From contig NC_058518.1 in the NCBI RefSeq assembly GCF_904849725.1, forward strand, positions 504,357,225-504,421,224: 64,000 nt of DNA. The letters run 5' to 3'. Below are positions 1-12,234 of this stretch, piece by piece. A model generated the notes under the pieces. It was not told the origin of the DNA and made no database searches. It worked only from the letters and a program-made list of their open reading frames with translations. This stretch comes from Hordeum vulgare subsp. vulgare (lineage: Eukaryota; Streptophyta; Magnoliopsida; Poales; Poaceae). Every line of letters begins with the position of its first letter. Position 1 is the stretch's first letter. A program made the translations under genes and the position numbers.

Positions 1-1659
1 TTTAAGACATGGAGGAATAAATTCAACTTGACTAGCGCTGATCTGTTGAGCTAGTAATGAATCATTTTCCATACGAAGATCATCATAAGACATCCTCAGC
101 TTCTCAAGATCAAGCTTCCTTTGAAGAAATTCGTAGGAAAGCTTCTCATGATCAGTGAGGAGTGTATCATAATGATCCTGAAGAATATCAAATCTAGACT
201 GAAGATTTTTCATGTCATCAGTGAGGATTTGATTAAGATTCATTTCTTCATTCAACAGATCATCACTTTTGTCTAGCAGTTTTTGAAGCTTTTCCATAGC
301 AGTTTGTTGTTTAGTGGCAATGATGGCAAGTTTACTGTAACTGGGTTTTTGGTAATCATCATGTTCACAGTCACTTGAGTCAGAGGAGGAGGCATTATGT
401 GATACCTTTGAACCTTTTGCCATGAAGCAATAGGTTGGAGCGAAGTCATCAGCATAGTCATCAGTATGGATGGTGCACTCATTTTCTTCAATATTGAAGA
501 TTGACTTGCTGACGAAATTGGTTGCTAGTGCAAGACTAGCCTGTCCGGATTCTGAATCTTCTCCAGAGCCTTCTTCATCATCGCATTCTTCTGATTCTGC
601 CTCGGAATCCATTTCCTTGCCAATAAGTGCCCGAGCCTTTCTGAAGCTAGTCTTCTTGTGTGAGGAGGACTTTGAAGATGAGAATTTTGAGGATTTCTTC
701 TTCTTCCTTGAGTCAACAAAACTGTCATCCTTGTATTTCTTCCTTTTTGATTCCTTTCCCCAGCGAGGACAATCAGCAATGTAATGACCTGATTTCTTGC
801 ACTTGTGACAGGTCCGTTTCTTGTAGTCCTCAGATGCAGATTCTGATTTCCTCATGTCTCTTTTTGATGATTTACCGAACTGGCCTCGTCGTGTAAATCT
901 CTAGAATTTCCTCACAAGCATTGCAAGCTCCTATCCAAATTCTTCAGGGTCACAACTGCTGTCATCTGTTTCTTCTTCAGATGAGGAAATTGCTCTAGCC
1001 TTCAGTGCTCGTGGTCTGGAATAGCTTGGTCCATATAGATCTCTCTTTTCTTCTTGCTGGAATTCATGAGTATTTAGCCTTTCAAGAATATCAGCTGGAT
1101 CTAGCATCTTGTAGTCTGGTCTTTCTTGAATCATCAGAACTAGAGTGTCAAATGAAGGATCCAAGGATCTCAGCAGTTTCTTCACAACTTCGTGATCAGT
1201 GATGTCTCGAGCTCCCAGTGCTTGCAGTTCATTTGATATATCAGTGAGGCGATCAAAGGTGTCTTGGCAGCATTCATTGTCATGTCTCTTGAAGCGATAG
1301 AAGAGATTGCGAAGAATATCAACACGAGAGTCACGCTGGGTTGATACCCCTTCATTTACCTTGCACAATCTCTCCCAGATCAGTGTTGCAGATCCCAAAG
1401 CACTTACTCTTCCAAACTGACCTGGGCTCAAATAGCCACAGATTATGTTCTTCGCTTGAGAATCGAGTTGCTTAAATCTCTTCACATCAGCTGCAGTGAC
1501 ACTAGCAGAAACGAGGGGAACGCCATTTTCCACAATATACCAGAGATCATTGTCAATTGCTTGCAGATGCAGTTGCATTTTGTTCTTCCAGAAAGGAAAG
1601 TTCTTCCCTTCGTAGGTGGGACATGGTGCAGTCACCTTGAACATGCCTGCAGTCGACAT
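1..1659 (-). pseudogene. Copia gag polyprotein, N-terminal part, with two in-frame stops
   Basis: Gag is the nucleocapsid precursor of an LTR retrotransposon. The frame opens with an ATG at 1659 and has a Copia-type gag region (UBN2-like) over about 240 residues, including the segment YEGKNFPFWKNKMQLHLQAI. TAG stops interrupt the frame at 931-933 and 901-903; the second looks like a CAG glutamine codon changed by C to T. The same frame then continues into a canonical CCHC zinc knuckle (C-x2-C-x4-H-x4-C, about 770-812), a Lys/Ser-rich stretch, an acidic stretch and a coiled-coil-like region that runs off the left edge. Apart from the two stops the frame is undamaged, so the copy is fairly young. 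Confidence 0.88.
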
Positions 1660-1712
1660 AACTAAAACTCCAGGTTGTTAAACCAAAATCACACAGAACA
1701 AGGGAGTACCTT

Positions 1713-1724
1713 GCTCTGATACCA
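1713..1724 (-). other. Primer-binding site of the Copia element
   Basis: On the minus strand TGGTATCAGAGC lies two bases inside the LTR end. It is the standard complement of the initiator-methionine tRNA 3' end used to prime first-strand synthesis in plant Copia elements. Confidence 0.9.
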
Positions 1725-1726
1725 AT

Positions 1727-3141
1727 TGAAAGTGCGTTATATCGACTAGAGGGGGGTGAATAGGAGATTTTTAGAATTTCATCACTCAGGAAATTCCTTT
1801 TGAGGAAAATTCCTCACTTATGACTAACTTACAGCGAAAACAGTTAAGGATCAGTTGTGCAATCGTTCACAATGGCAGTATTACAGAGTGAAGATTATGA
1901 AAACAGATTGCACAGCAAGCAGGCACGCAGAATACAGATGATGATTTACTCAAGTGAAGAATTTGGGGTTGAGGAAATTCAGAGAAAGTCTTCAGCAAAT
2001 TCTTCAAACCGTCACAGTGAAAGTCATCAACACATAATACAGAGAATGTAAAGAGTTGAGGAATTGGAACCCGATTCTTGGTGAAGACTGTTGTTGATGA
2101 CCCAGTTCCAACTGTTGTGACAGTTGTACATCTGGTTTGGAGCGGCTTGGTATTTAACCCAAGGACACCCAGTCCCGGAACACACAGTCCCTACCGTATT
2201 CTCCTTGAGCTAAGGACACACAGTCCTCGCCCAACACTCGTGGTAAGTCTTCAGGGCAGACTTCCAAACCCTCACAAACTCGGTCACCCGGCGATCCACA
2301 ATTGACTGTTGGATTGCTCTAGACCATGACGCCTAACCGTCTGGAGGATGCACAGTCCTCAAAGGTAAAAGGCTTCAGTCCCACACAGGAACAACTTCTT
2401 CAGTGATGCTCAATCACTAGATTTGGTTTGTGGTTTCGGTGGGTGGTGTATTTCCTCACTGATGATTTACTCTCGAAAGCTCTGAGGAATTGGGTTGCTC
2501 TTATGACAAGTGTCAGTTCCTAACGGAGCAGCCAACCAGCTAGTGGTTGTGGGGGGCGGCTATTTATAGCCTGGGAGCATCCCGACATGATTTGACATTA
2601 ATGCCCTTAAATAATATGACCGTTGGAGTGGATAAGATCAGTGACTTGGCGTGGCTTATCGAAACGGTCGGGACTCTCAACTGTGAGAGTCCTCATGTCA
2701 CTCATATTCCTCACTTGAGGCTTTTGGTAGGATTTGGCTTGGGTTGAGCATCATGAGGAAATCCATTCCATAGTGTTACTTTGACCCCCTTTAACAGTAC
2801 GGTGTTCCTATTCATCAAATGCGAAGAAAGTAAAACAAAAAACGTAAATCTTCACGCTTCAATTTCTTCAGAACGATTTTCTTCAGGAACCACCGATCTT
2901 CTCAATATCAATATCTTCATGAGGAATATCAATTTCATCGCAAATTCTTCGCGATTCATTTCTTCAGCTTCAGACCAATTTCTTCAACTGAAGACATATA
3001 TTTTTAGGGGTCGATATTCTTCAAATATCTCAAACTCCTCAATGACTTATAGATCCTGTGTACACTTAAAAACACATTAGATACTTAACCTATAAGTCTT
3101 CAAACCACCAAAATCACTAAGGGGCACTAGATGCACTTACA
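1727..3141 (-). repeat. 5' LTR of the Copia element (1,415 bp)
   Basis: On the minus strand the LTR starts TGTAAGTGCATC and ends CGCACTTTCA, with the usual TG...CA ends. The inner end abuts the primer-binding site and the outer end joins Gypsy coding sequence. The segment 2815-3010 is rich in TTCTTCA-like motifs. Only one LTR is in the window, so insertion age cannot be estimated from LTR divergence. Confidence 0.85.
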
Positions 3142-6100
3142 TTTCTTCATGAGTCGGTACGGAGGAAGTGCTTTTTCGCCGAGTCGACTGATGAACCTTC
3201 TCAAAGCTGCTAAGCAACCTGTGAGTCGTTGAACATCGTGTATTCTGACCGGCCTCTCCATTCGGACGATGGTCCCGATCTTTTCGGGGTTTACATCGAT
3301 CCCTCGTTCGGAAACGAAGAAACCGAGTAACTTTCCGCTGGGAACACCGAATGAACACTTGGCTGGATTTAGCTTGATATCGTACCTACGAAGGTTGGCG
3401 AATGTTTCTGCCAAGTCAGTCAGCAGGTCGGAACCTTTGCGGGACTTGACTACGATATCATCCATGTATGCCTCCACATTGCGACCGATCTGGTCGAGGA
3501 GACATTATTGGATCATGCGCATAAAGGTAGCTCCTGCATTCTTCAGACCGAAAGGCATGGCGATGTAGCAGAAGCACCCAAACGGGGTGATGAAAGCTGT
3601 TTTCAACTCATCGGGACCATACAGACGGATCTGATGATAACCCGAGTAGGCATCAAGAAATGATAAACGCTCGCACCCCGCAGTCGAATCGACAATTTGA
3701 TCTATGCGGGGGAGCGGAAAATGGTCTTTCGGGCAGACCTTATTGAGGTGCTTGAAGTCAATGCACATTCGGAGTGACTTGTCCTTCTTGGGCACCGTGA
3801 CTACATTGGCGAGCCACTCGGAGTGGTGAACCTCGCGAATGAATCTGGCAGCTAGCAGCTTAGCCACCTCTTCTCCGATTGCCTTCCTTTTGTGCGCGGC
3901 GGACCGGCGCAGGCGCTCTCGGACGGGCCGAGCAGCGGGATCCACATGCAGTCGATGCTCAGCCAACTCCCTAGGTACACCAGGCAAGTCAGATGGCTTC
4001 CATGCGAAGATGTCCCAGTTCTCACGGAGGAATTGGGTGAGCTCGGCTTCCTATTTGGGATCCAGGGTGGTGGAGATGTTCGTTGGGGCGGCAGACTCGT
4101 CCGTCGGGTGGATGCTGACCTTCTTAGTCTCTCCCGCCGACTGGAACGCGGACTCAGAAGCTGGCTTCTTTGAGCGCATTAAGTCGGCGGGGTCGACTGT
4201 CTTCTTGTACTCTTCGAGCTCGAGTACAGCCATCTGCTGGTCGGCGATCCTCGACCCCTCTTGCAGACACTCCTCGGCTCGCTGGCAGTTGCCGGTGATG
4301 GTGATAACGCCTTTTGGACCGGGCATTTTCAACTTCAAGTACACATAACACGGTCGTGCCATGAAACTCACATATGCCGGGCGGCCCAGAATTGCATGGT
4401 AAGCGCTCTGGAAGTCCACCACCTCAAACATGAGCTTCTCCTTGCGAAAGTTCTTGTCGGAGCCGAAGATGACCTCCAATGCGATCTGGCCGAGTGATTT
4501 GGCCTTCCGCCCTGGGATGACTCCGTGGAACTGCATATTGCTCTCGCTGAGTCTGGACATTGGAATGCCCATCCCCTTGAGAGTGTCGGCGTACATAATA
4601 TTCAATCCGCTGCCGCCGTCCATCAGGACTTTGCGCAGTCGGACTCCTTCCACCACCGGGTCGACGACCAGAGCCTGCCTTCCTGGGGTGGGGACATGTG
4701 TTGGATGATCCGACTGATCGAAGGTAATCGCAGTCTGAGACCATTTGAGAAACTTGGGGGCAGTCGGAACGACCATGTTGACTTCTCTGTTTACTAGCTT
4801 CAGTCGACTCTTGCTTTCGACGTCAGCGAAGATCATGAGGGTTGCATGGACTTGGGGGAACGGATCCTCCTTGTCCTCCTCATCCTGTTCAGGATTCTTC
4901 TCACTCGGCTGCCCTTCGCTGAAACCCTGGATCAGGAGACGGCACTGCCGAGTGGTGTGCTTTGCGTATATGGGGTTACCTTCCTCATCCATCTTCGTAT
5001 GGATTGGACAAGGCTGGTCCAGGATGGGATTGTTGAAAGGCTTTTTCTTGGGGGTGAACTGCGCTTTCCCTTTGCCCTTGAATTTGGCGCTGGTTACAGC
5101 TGCAGCTTCTGCTAGCGGTGTGGGCGGAACCTTCGGTTTCTGCTTCCGAGTGTTACCTCCGTCAGCATCGCCGACTGTCTTGTGTTTACCGCTCCGGATG
5201 CGGTTCTCTTCTTCGCCATTTGCATAGCGAGTTGCTATCTCCATCATCTTGCTCATGGAGATGTCGCCGGTTCGACCAAACTTCAAGTACAGCTCCCTGT
5301 ACCGCACGCCTGCCTTGAAAGCGCAGATTGCTTGATGCTCGGTGACGTTCTCCACCGTGTGGTAAAGAGTCGTCCATCGCTGGATGAAGTCGCGCAAGGG
5401 CTCATTCGGCTTCTGGACACAGTGTTGAAGCTCCACAAGACCTGCAGGGCGCTTGCATGTTCCTTCGAAGGTTCTGAGGAACACTCGGGCTAGATCTGCC
5501 CAACTGTAAATGCTTGAGGGGGCCAACTGGTTCAGCCAAGCTCGTGCCGAGCCGTCGAGCATCAGAGGGAGGTGCTTCCTAGCGACATGGTCGTCTCCTC
5601 CTCCGATCTGGACCGTCACTCGGTAGTCGTCTAGCCATGGTTCGGGCTTGGACTCTCCTGAGAATTTACCGATTCCCGCAGTCAATCGGAAGTTGGGCGG
5701 GATATCAGCCGAGCGAATGGCTCGACTAAAACACTCGGGGCCAGATACGATGACCCTGCTTCCACTCGGACGGTCCATATCGCGACCATCGCGGTGGGCT
5801 CGACCCCTGTCAACTCTTCGCTGAGCGATTCGGCCCCTTGCGTCGGGTCTTGGGTCGTAAGTATCGCCGACTGAATGCCGATCATCATGATGCCGGGACC
5901 CGTAGGGCCCACCCCGCGGAGGGTGCGTGAGCGACGGCGATACTGATGAGATCCAGGGCTGTGAACCGATCTATGCGTATTTGCATGGACGGAACTATTG
6001 CGGATCCGATTGTGTGACTCGGAGACTGCCGAATTCTGCTGCTGCGCCGTGCGCAATAGGGCTCGGATTTGTTCGATTCCCCTTCCTGCCTCTGAATCAG

Positions 6101-6284
6101 TCGGCTGGAGGGAATCGGCAATCTGGGCAGCCGCGGCCAGGTTGAGGAGAGGTGTCTGCAACACCTCCACGTTGCTCCGCCGAGTGTGTCGGCTGGTAGA
6201 ACGACGAGGCGGACGACGCGCACCGGATGCTTCGCCAACTTCACCTCGGTCGGCTTGACGAGGATCTTCATGGGAGTTGGCCAT
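3142..6284 (-). pseudogene. Gypsy gag-protease-reverse transcriptase polyprotein, broken
   Basis: A plausible start is the ATG at 6284 (MANSHEDPRQ). The N-terminal region runs in one frame to about 5925, where a one-base change moves the sense frame (RRRSRT then PPRGGPYG). From 5778 to 4054 an open frame holds the gag core (WLDDYRVTVQIGGG; ARAWLNQL) and an aspartic protease with the unusual active site MDGGSGLNIMYA. A TAG at 4051-4053 precedes the reverse transcriptase (AMPFGLKNAGATF), and a TAA at 3505-3507 interrupts it shortly before the intact catalytic YMDD (about 3465). The frame stops at 3142, where the Copia LTR was inserted. No zinc knuckle was seen in gag. RNase H and integrase are not in the window. 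Confidence 0.88.
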
Positions 6285-6730
6285 GTGTACTTCTGCTGCA
6301 GGCCCACGACCCACGTACTCGGTAGGAAGCTCAGTCGGAACCGAATCCGAGCACCGGGAGCGTGGGGCGACTACAACAGACTCCAGGACTGCCACCTGAG
6401 AGGACGCAAACTAGCGCGCTCGGGCATGCTGCACCCAACGTTGTAGACGCGGACTGCGTGATCGCCTGCTGCGGCGCGCGACGAGGGTGCAAGCCGGCAA
6501 TGGAGCCGATTGTTGGAGAAGAAGAACGCCGCGAGTGCCAGCACGGAAGTGCGTGGCCCCGCGACGGGGAAGCGCCTCGACGTCGAGAGGTGCATCCCGA
6601 AGCCACGCCGAATCATCGACGACGAAGGAGAGAGCGCCGAAGAGGATCTGGTGACCCATGCTCGAACCTCCACCAGACGACATGATGAAAGGAAGTAGTC
6701 GCAAACTCGCCGGAAGTCGCTTAGACGCCT

Positions 6731-6750
6731 GCCCCACGGTGGGCGCCAAC
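6731..6750 (-). other. Primer-binding site region of the Gypsy element
   Basis: On the minus strand GTTGGCGCCCACCGTGGGGC follows the LTR end ACCCACGACA. TGGCGCC at the LTR junction is typical of grass Gypsy primer-binding sites; the exact tRNA was not established. Confidence 0.75.
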
Positions 6751-7305
6751 TGTCGTGGGTATAAGCCTGACAGTAGATGTGTAGGGTACGAATGAGATGG
6801 GCAGAGTCCTAGCTACGGCGAGGTTGTATGAGTTCAGGCCCCTCTACGGTGGAGGTAATAGCCCTACGTCTCAGTGCTCCTAGAGCTTGTTACCGAGTGT
6901 AATATGGAGTACAATGTTTTTCTAACCCTTTTACCAGTGGGGGAGGGCGGCTTATATAGAGTGCGCTGCCCTCCACAACGGTTCTGATTCAAGGGTGGAG
7001 TAGTGGCGATTGAATGCATGTGTTACAGGTAACGTATGCTATAAATGCTAGTTAATGCACCCGGAAACGTACGGCAGTTTCCCTCCAGGGAGGTTACGAC
7101 GCACCGAGTGTATCCAGTCGGTAGGTCCGGTGTCCTCCGAGTCTTAGTCTCCGACTGGATGATTCTGGGCCCGTTACCGACTGAATGATGGGGACACCTT
7201 AATATAGTCGGGCATACTTAAGGTCCTGTCCCTTGCGTGGGGTAGTCCTTGGGTAGGACCTGTAGGACAGGCCTATGACCCTACCCTAGGACTATGACCC
7301 CATCA
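6751..7305 (-). repeat. 5' LTR of the Gypsy element (555 bp)
   Basis: On the minus strand it starts TGATGGGGTCATAG and ends ACCCACGACA next to the primer-binding site, giving TG...CA ends. The outer boundary is inferred from the TG dinucleotide because the partner LTR is not in the window. Confidence 0.7.
6951..6960 (-). promoter_or_regulatory. TATA box in the Gypsy LTR
   Basis: TCTATATAAG on the minus strand lies in the LTR about 200 bases before its inner end, the expected place for the U3/R promoter of this retrotransposon. Confidence 0.55.
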
Positions 7306-8430
7306 CTGCCCAAGTTTTCATCGTCACATATGTCCACGACGCCGGTGCCGGTCTTAAATAGCGGGATTTAGCCATGAGTGTCAAGCCGCAGTGGCGCCAC
7401 GCGACGTTCACACCTTGTGGCTCCACGGTGGCATGTGACTCCACCTTTGCGGCCTTGGTCGCAAGGGTTGCAACTGTCTCCCGCGTCCTCTGCCTCGCAC
7501 GACTGGCATGTTGCTTCATAACATCGGACAGGTTGTGATGCACGCCGCCGTTTACACGAATTCAGATCCAAATGACGCGGGAAGACGTGCTACCGAAGGG
7601 ATTGCGCCGCCACCCTAGTTTTGGGGTGCCAGACGGACCCCATCGCCTCCGGGTGCGGCTGAAGTGGAAAATTGGCACGACCACTCAACTAGGTTTCAAG
7701 TACTTCTAACCTCATCGTCCCACGTCCAGTCCTACCGCCATCGCCGCTCACACACAAAGCTCCGCCTCATTGGATGCCAGACACCTGGATAGTGGCACAA
7801 CGAGAAGAAGCAATGCCCAATGCAAAGCCTAGCGCGGCCTCAGTGGGTGATAGCAGCGGTACGATATCGAGCTCGTGCAAATGAAAAGATGTAGTAGTTT
7901 GTAAGGGCAACATTTTGAACCATTTATTTTGTTAATATTTTTAGTGCATATAACTTCACATTTGAATTTTAATAGTTTTGATTGGATAGACTTGCATTTG
8001 CACATTAAAAAAATTAGGCCTTCATTAGTTTGCTCCGGATAAGTTTAATTTCTGAATCCATCACTGATTATAGGGCACAAAAAGACAAGAACCATGTCCT
8101 GAAAATGAAACACAAGCACCTGAGGGAGTGAGGGATGATTGCTTGCTGCCTGTTATCATGTTGCCGCGAGACCGAAACCATTCGAATTCAAATCCATCAT
8201 CGATGCTCTTGGCTGCTTGCCCTTGGACACCCTTTCTGAATCACCTTGTCATTCTCCTATTTTCCTACCAGCCGTTTGGGATGGTTATAGAACCTTTTCT
8301 GAAAGTTTTGTTGAATATTTTTTTCATTTTTAAATTTCAGGGAACATATTTGAAAGTTGGGAATGTTTTATTTTGTTTGAGATTATTTTTTACAATTCAT
8401 GGATGTTTTCTGAGTTTCATGATTATTTTT
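7306..8430. other. No gene recognised
   Basis: Moderately GC-rich up to about 7870, then AT-rich. Short open frames exist on both strands but none resembles a protein family I know, and no clear repeat boundary was seen. Confidence 0.5.
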
Positions 8431-8610
8431 TGTTAGAAGAGATAGAGAGGGATTGGTGTGGAATATGATGCATGTTGTATTGAGTCTCATGAACGAGTAT
8501 ATACAGAAGTACAGATTTGAAGGGCAAGAAATCTCTTCTAAAGATAAGGTACGAGACGGATTACAAATCCTAGACTATCAAATACATATACACTAAATAT
8601 ATCTCTAACA
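8431..8610 (-). repeat. 3' LTR of a decayed small Copia-type element
   Basis: Ends are TGTTAGA...TCTAACA (180 bp). On the minus strand the bases just before the LTR are GCGGGGGGA (8611-8619), a purine tract in the position of a polypurine tract, so this is read as the 3' LTR of a minus-strand element whose body lies to the right. Confidence 0.6.
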
Positions 8611-9294
8611 TCCCCCCGCAGTCGTAGTGCTACCATTGCAAACAATAGGAGCATCGCGGACGATCAGACTGGAGAGAGTAACAGCCGACGGGCTGACATC
8701 CCCTGTAGTCGCAGCGGGAGCGTCGAGGACGGTGTCGCGTCGCGGACGCATGGATTGTAGAGGAAGCCGATGAGTTGCTCAAGCGAGGTGTTTGCCCTTT
8801 GTGTCGTTGTCAAAGTAGCCGAGAGCGTGGGTGGTGTAGTCGTGTGAAGAACCTCGTGATCGATGTCGAGTCAGGGTAGCCGGTGTCGGGAAGTCGCCGT
8901 GGAGCCGCGGACGCAAGAAAATGTCGAATTAGTCATAGGCGCAGTGGTGCGTGGGGAAGAAGACATAGTTGAGATGCGTCGGGTCGGGTTTGACAAGTCC
9001 GGGGACACATCACGGACAAAGGCACGCATTGAAGTTGCCAACATTGCGAATGCGTAGACGGATAAAGTCGATGTTGGTGATGCTTCGCTTCAGGCTTGCG
9101 TGGTTTGAAAACACACCAAAGACGAATGCATACGTCGGTGTTGCCAATATCAGGCATGCATAGATGGGGATCTGCATAAGCTATTACTCTATGTCAAGAG
9201 GACTAGATGGTAGAGAAGGTCTTGATGACAGTTACGGTGCAAATCAGCGGGACCGATGTTGATGACGATGAATTTAAGCCCACTCATTATCTCC
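8611..9294 (-). other. Decayed interior of the same element, or unassigned sequence
   Basis: GC-rich sequence to the right of the polypurine tract. No reading frame long enough to show integrase, reverse transcriptase or RNase H motifs remains. A motif like CGTTGAAGTTGCCAA-type phrasing recurs near 9025 and 9130, suggesting a degenerate local duplication. Confidence 0.3.
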
Positions 9295-10060
9295 TCACCC
9301 CGGTTCTATTCAAAAAGGTCCTCCCCGATGATATATATTTTTTCATTTGCACTATCCCGCGTGTCGTCCAGCAAAACCCCTGTCAGCTGCGGTGTACTCC
9401 ACTAGAGTAGACGAGCTGCATGTCCGGTTAGCCGCCAGCATCAGGCATCCGGCCACGTGCATAGGGATTCATTCAGGCCTACTACCTTCTCGGAGACGAT
9501 GACGGATGCCTCATCGATCTAGCAAAGGCTGGGATTAATTCATCTTGCATGCACACGTGACACGACTACACATGCTATTGCCTCCTGAAGATAATTAAAA
9601 AAAACTTTTGGCGATCAGAAAATGCAGCTTGTGACATGTGTTAGAGTAAAACAAAATTGAATGAAAGTAATGGACGATCAGTCCTGATTTCTATTGATTC
9701 TCAAGTATATATACATCTAAAAAAGGTGTGAAGAAGAGGTGTCTGTTCGGAGGCATCCCTCTAGAACAGGTGCCTCTTGGCAATAGATAGAGAAAGAAGA
9801 CACGACTGTTCAAGTTGGACACATCCCTTGAATTAATGTACTAATTAATTTCTAACAGCATGATCGAACTATCCCCTGCTCCACCTAGATTACCCTATCG
9901 TGCCATTCAAAGTCGATCTTCAGTGAGAAGGAAGGGTACCGGTGTGTGCGTCAGTAGCTTGCTTGCCGTTTCCTCTTGACCAAAGCATGGGGTTCTGCCT
10001 AGTGCTTTCTCAAGGAGACTTGTCCCAGGGCAGCCTTGTTCCAGCTATACAAGGAAATAA
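9295..10060 (-). repeat. Conserved block A: inverted relative of 36,690-39,150, function unknown
   Basis: Read on the minus strand, 10,060 to 9,295 aligns by eye with plus-strand 36,700-36,870 followed by 38,770-39,150. The best part is 9,947-10,024 against 36,733-36,810: 78 bases with two differences. Flanks align at roughly 75-80 percent. Both copies keep an open frame through the core (peptide TSL-x-EKALGRTPCFGQE), but no start, stop or family was recognised, so it could be coding, structured RNA or an old transposon. A solo LTR interrupts this copy. Confidence 0.6.
9639..9857. repeat. Solo LTR (219 bp) inserted in block A
   Basis: Ends are TGTTAGA...TCTAACA and the flanks are ACATG and GCATG, a 5-bp target-site duplication with one change. 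The related block B has the uninterrupted sequence at this point: taking out the LTR and one CATG gives an ungapped alignment with 38,797-38,825. Different in sequence from the LTR at 8,431. Confidence 0.75.
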
Positions 10061-11542
10061 CCTTATAGTCAAGACCTCGGTAGTAGCGTTGGTAAAAAAA
10101 AGGGTTGCTGCTAATTAGTAGTAGCGCTGATCCGGTGAAGCGCTACTACTAACACCTTAGCAGTAGCGCTGGATATATACCCAGCGCTACTCCTAAAGGA
10201 GGCCCAACGAGGTGCACCGATGGTAGCGTTAGTAGCAGCACGCGCTTGTGTAAAGCGCTACTGATAAGTTGAATAGCAGTAGCGCTTGCCTTAAACAAGC
10301 GCTACTGCTAAGTATATCTACTCCACCTTATCCAACCGGCCGCTCCTCTCCACTCAAATTCATTCTCCCCCCGCACCCCCCCCCCCCCGGTCGTCCGCCG
10401 CCGCCGCCGTTCCCGTCGCCCGTCGTCTTCTGCCGCCGCAGCTCCTGGTGCTCCTCCTCCCTCCTCCCTCCTCCTCCTCTCTCCTCCCTCCTCCCACCCC
10501 CCGTCGTTCGAGTTCATCAATGTTTTATGCAAAATTTATAAATCCAAATGTTCATCCAAATGTTCCTACGACCAGAATGGTGCAGAAGGGATGAGAAGGT
10601 CGCTCCCTGTGGTCTATCGGACTCTCTGTTTGGGTCTGTCCATCCAAATGTTCTGTTTCAGAATGTGCATTCAATTTATTATTTATTTGATCATTTAGGA
10701 CAGAAACTATGCACAATAAAAACCTGGCGGCTTTAATTTTTTAGTTTCAGAACACAAACCAAAAAGCAGTTAGGGCAGGAATGACTAATGAGATGACCCA
10801 CGATGTAGTAGTTTCAGTGTGTAGATGAGGCAGCAATATGGGAAAATTCACTTTGGCACATGGGACCATATGCTCCTATGACCGGTAAAAACATGTTAAA
10901 TGGTCAAAAAAATTCAAACAAAAAATTGGCACGTACATCTCAATATTCCACGTGTGCACGCCAACTTTCATGAAAAACCGATGTTTTTTGTGCCCTGTCT
11001 TATGAAAAGCTCACCACATAGAAATGTGACACACATTTTATGTCTTGTACATATCTAGAAATTTTTCATGTGTAGATTTTTCTTGTATATTCATTCGTGT
11101 GTTGCTCAAGTAGGTACTAGTTCCTCCAGTTTATCAGGTTCTTGTGTTGCTCAAGTGTCCCTGACATGGGTTGGGTGGATGGGTGGATGGATGAATTAAT
11201 ACATATATCTAGCAATGAAACATTAGTAATTATTGTCTACTGATTAAGTCGATTGATGCAAGGTGTTCATACTTTTTGCACAATGTTATCTGTAAAGATA
11301 GCACAACTCGGATGAACATATGTGTGTGATTGTACTTATCTTTTCCATTCTAGTTGCTTAATTTTTAGCATCAGGATTTTTTTGGCATTCTAGTTGTTGC
11401 ACTTTTTAGCCACAAGTAGTTTATTTCCTTGTGCTACATTTATATTTCAATATAGGTATAATGTAGTTTTTTATTGTTTTTAGTAAGTGTTTAATAGAAA
11501 TAATTTATTTAGTAAGTGTTTAATAGAAATAGTTTAATCGAT

Positions 11543-11880
11543 GAGGGAGTGTCCACCATATATGAGAGAAGAAGAATGTCGGTTGTTGTCGGTTCTCCTC
11601 CTTCTCCTTGTGCTAGATATTTGTTATGCACTAGGGGAAGTAGGAGTAGCGACCATCATCGACAGTCAAAAAATCGGTGAGGAAATGTCCACCATATATG
11701 AGAGAAGAAAAATGTCGACTGTTGTTGTGGGGGTCGCTTCTCCTCCTTCTCCTTGTGCTAGATATTCGTTATGCACTAGGGGAAGTAGGAGTAGCGACCA
11801 TCATCGACGGTCGAAAAACCGGTGAGGAAGTGTCCACCATATATGAGAGAAGAGTGTCCATCATATGTCGTTTATTTAAG
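11543..11880 (+). repeat. Tandem repeat of about 140 bp, two copies plus a partial third
   Basis: GTGTCCACCATATATGAGAG or a close variant recurs near 11,549, 11,685 and 11,830 (spacing 136 and 145). Each full unit keeps an open frame (LLLVLDI-YALGEVGVATIID), so it may be a decayed coding repeat inside the CACTA element. Confidence 0.75.
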
Positions 11881-12207
11881 TTCCTCAACCATATTTATTA
11901 AGTAATTTATGTCATTTATTTAAAAATATTTGACAACTAATTTCTATTGACAACTTATTTCCATCCCCTCTCGGCGATTCTCATTCTCCTAGGGTTAGCG
12001 CCGCTGCCCCCGGCCACCTCCGACGTCGCCACCGCACGGTACTACCACGCTCTCGCTCCAATCTAGTTCATACTACCTCAAACTTGCAAATATGCACAAT
12101 CATTATTTACAGCTGATATAAAAAAAGGTGGACAAGTAGTACATTGCACTGTGTTGTTGACTAGAGGATCATGCTTATGCATCCATGAATCAAGAAGAAA
12201 ATCTTGT

Positions 12208-12234
12208 GTTTGGGTTTGGGTTTGGGTTTGGGTT
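12208..12234 (+). repeat. Hexamer microsatellite (TTTGGG)n
   Basis: About four and a half copies of a TTTGGG unit. It resembles, but is not, the plant telomere heptamer. Confidence 0.85.

Larger units (their letters stand above)
1..3141 (-). mobile_element. Ty1/Copia retrotransposon, 5' part, cut by the window edge
   Basis: Reading leftwards on the minus strand the order is 5' LTR (3141 to 1727), primer-binding site, short leader and gag; pol and the 3' LTR lie beyond position 1. The right border falls exactly where the Gypsy reverse transcriptase reading frame resumes (3142), so this element inserted into the Gypsy element. Two stops in gag make this copy non-autonomous. The family name is not assigned. 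Confidence 0.9.
3142..7305 (-). mobile_element. Ty3/Gypsy retrotransposon, 5' part, disrupted by the Copia insertion
   Basis: From right to left on the minus strand: 5' LTR (7305-6751), primer-binding site, untranslated leader, gag, protease and the first half of reverse transcriptase, ending where the Copia LTR begins. The remainder of pol and the 3' LTR must lie left of the window. A frameshift and two stops make it defective. Confidence 0.88.

Noticed and set aside
9947..10030. Resemblance of block A core to a miR169 hairpin arm (CTCAAGGA-GACTTG)
   Set aside because: One gap and several mismatches in the mature region, and the opposite arm does not pair well.
12208..12234. Interstitial telomere repeat
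   Set aside because: The unit is TTTGGG, not the plant heptamer TTTAGGG, and only about four units are present.
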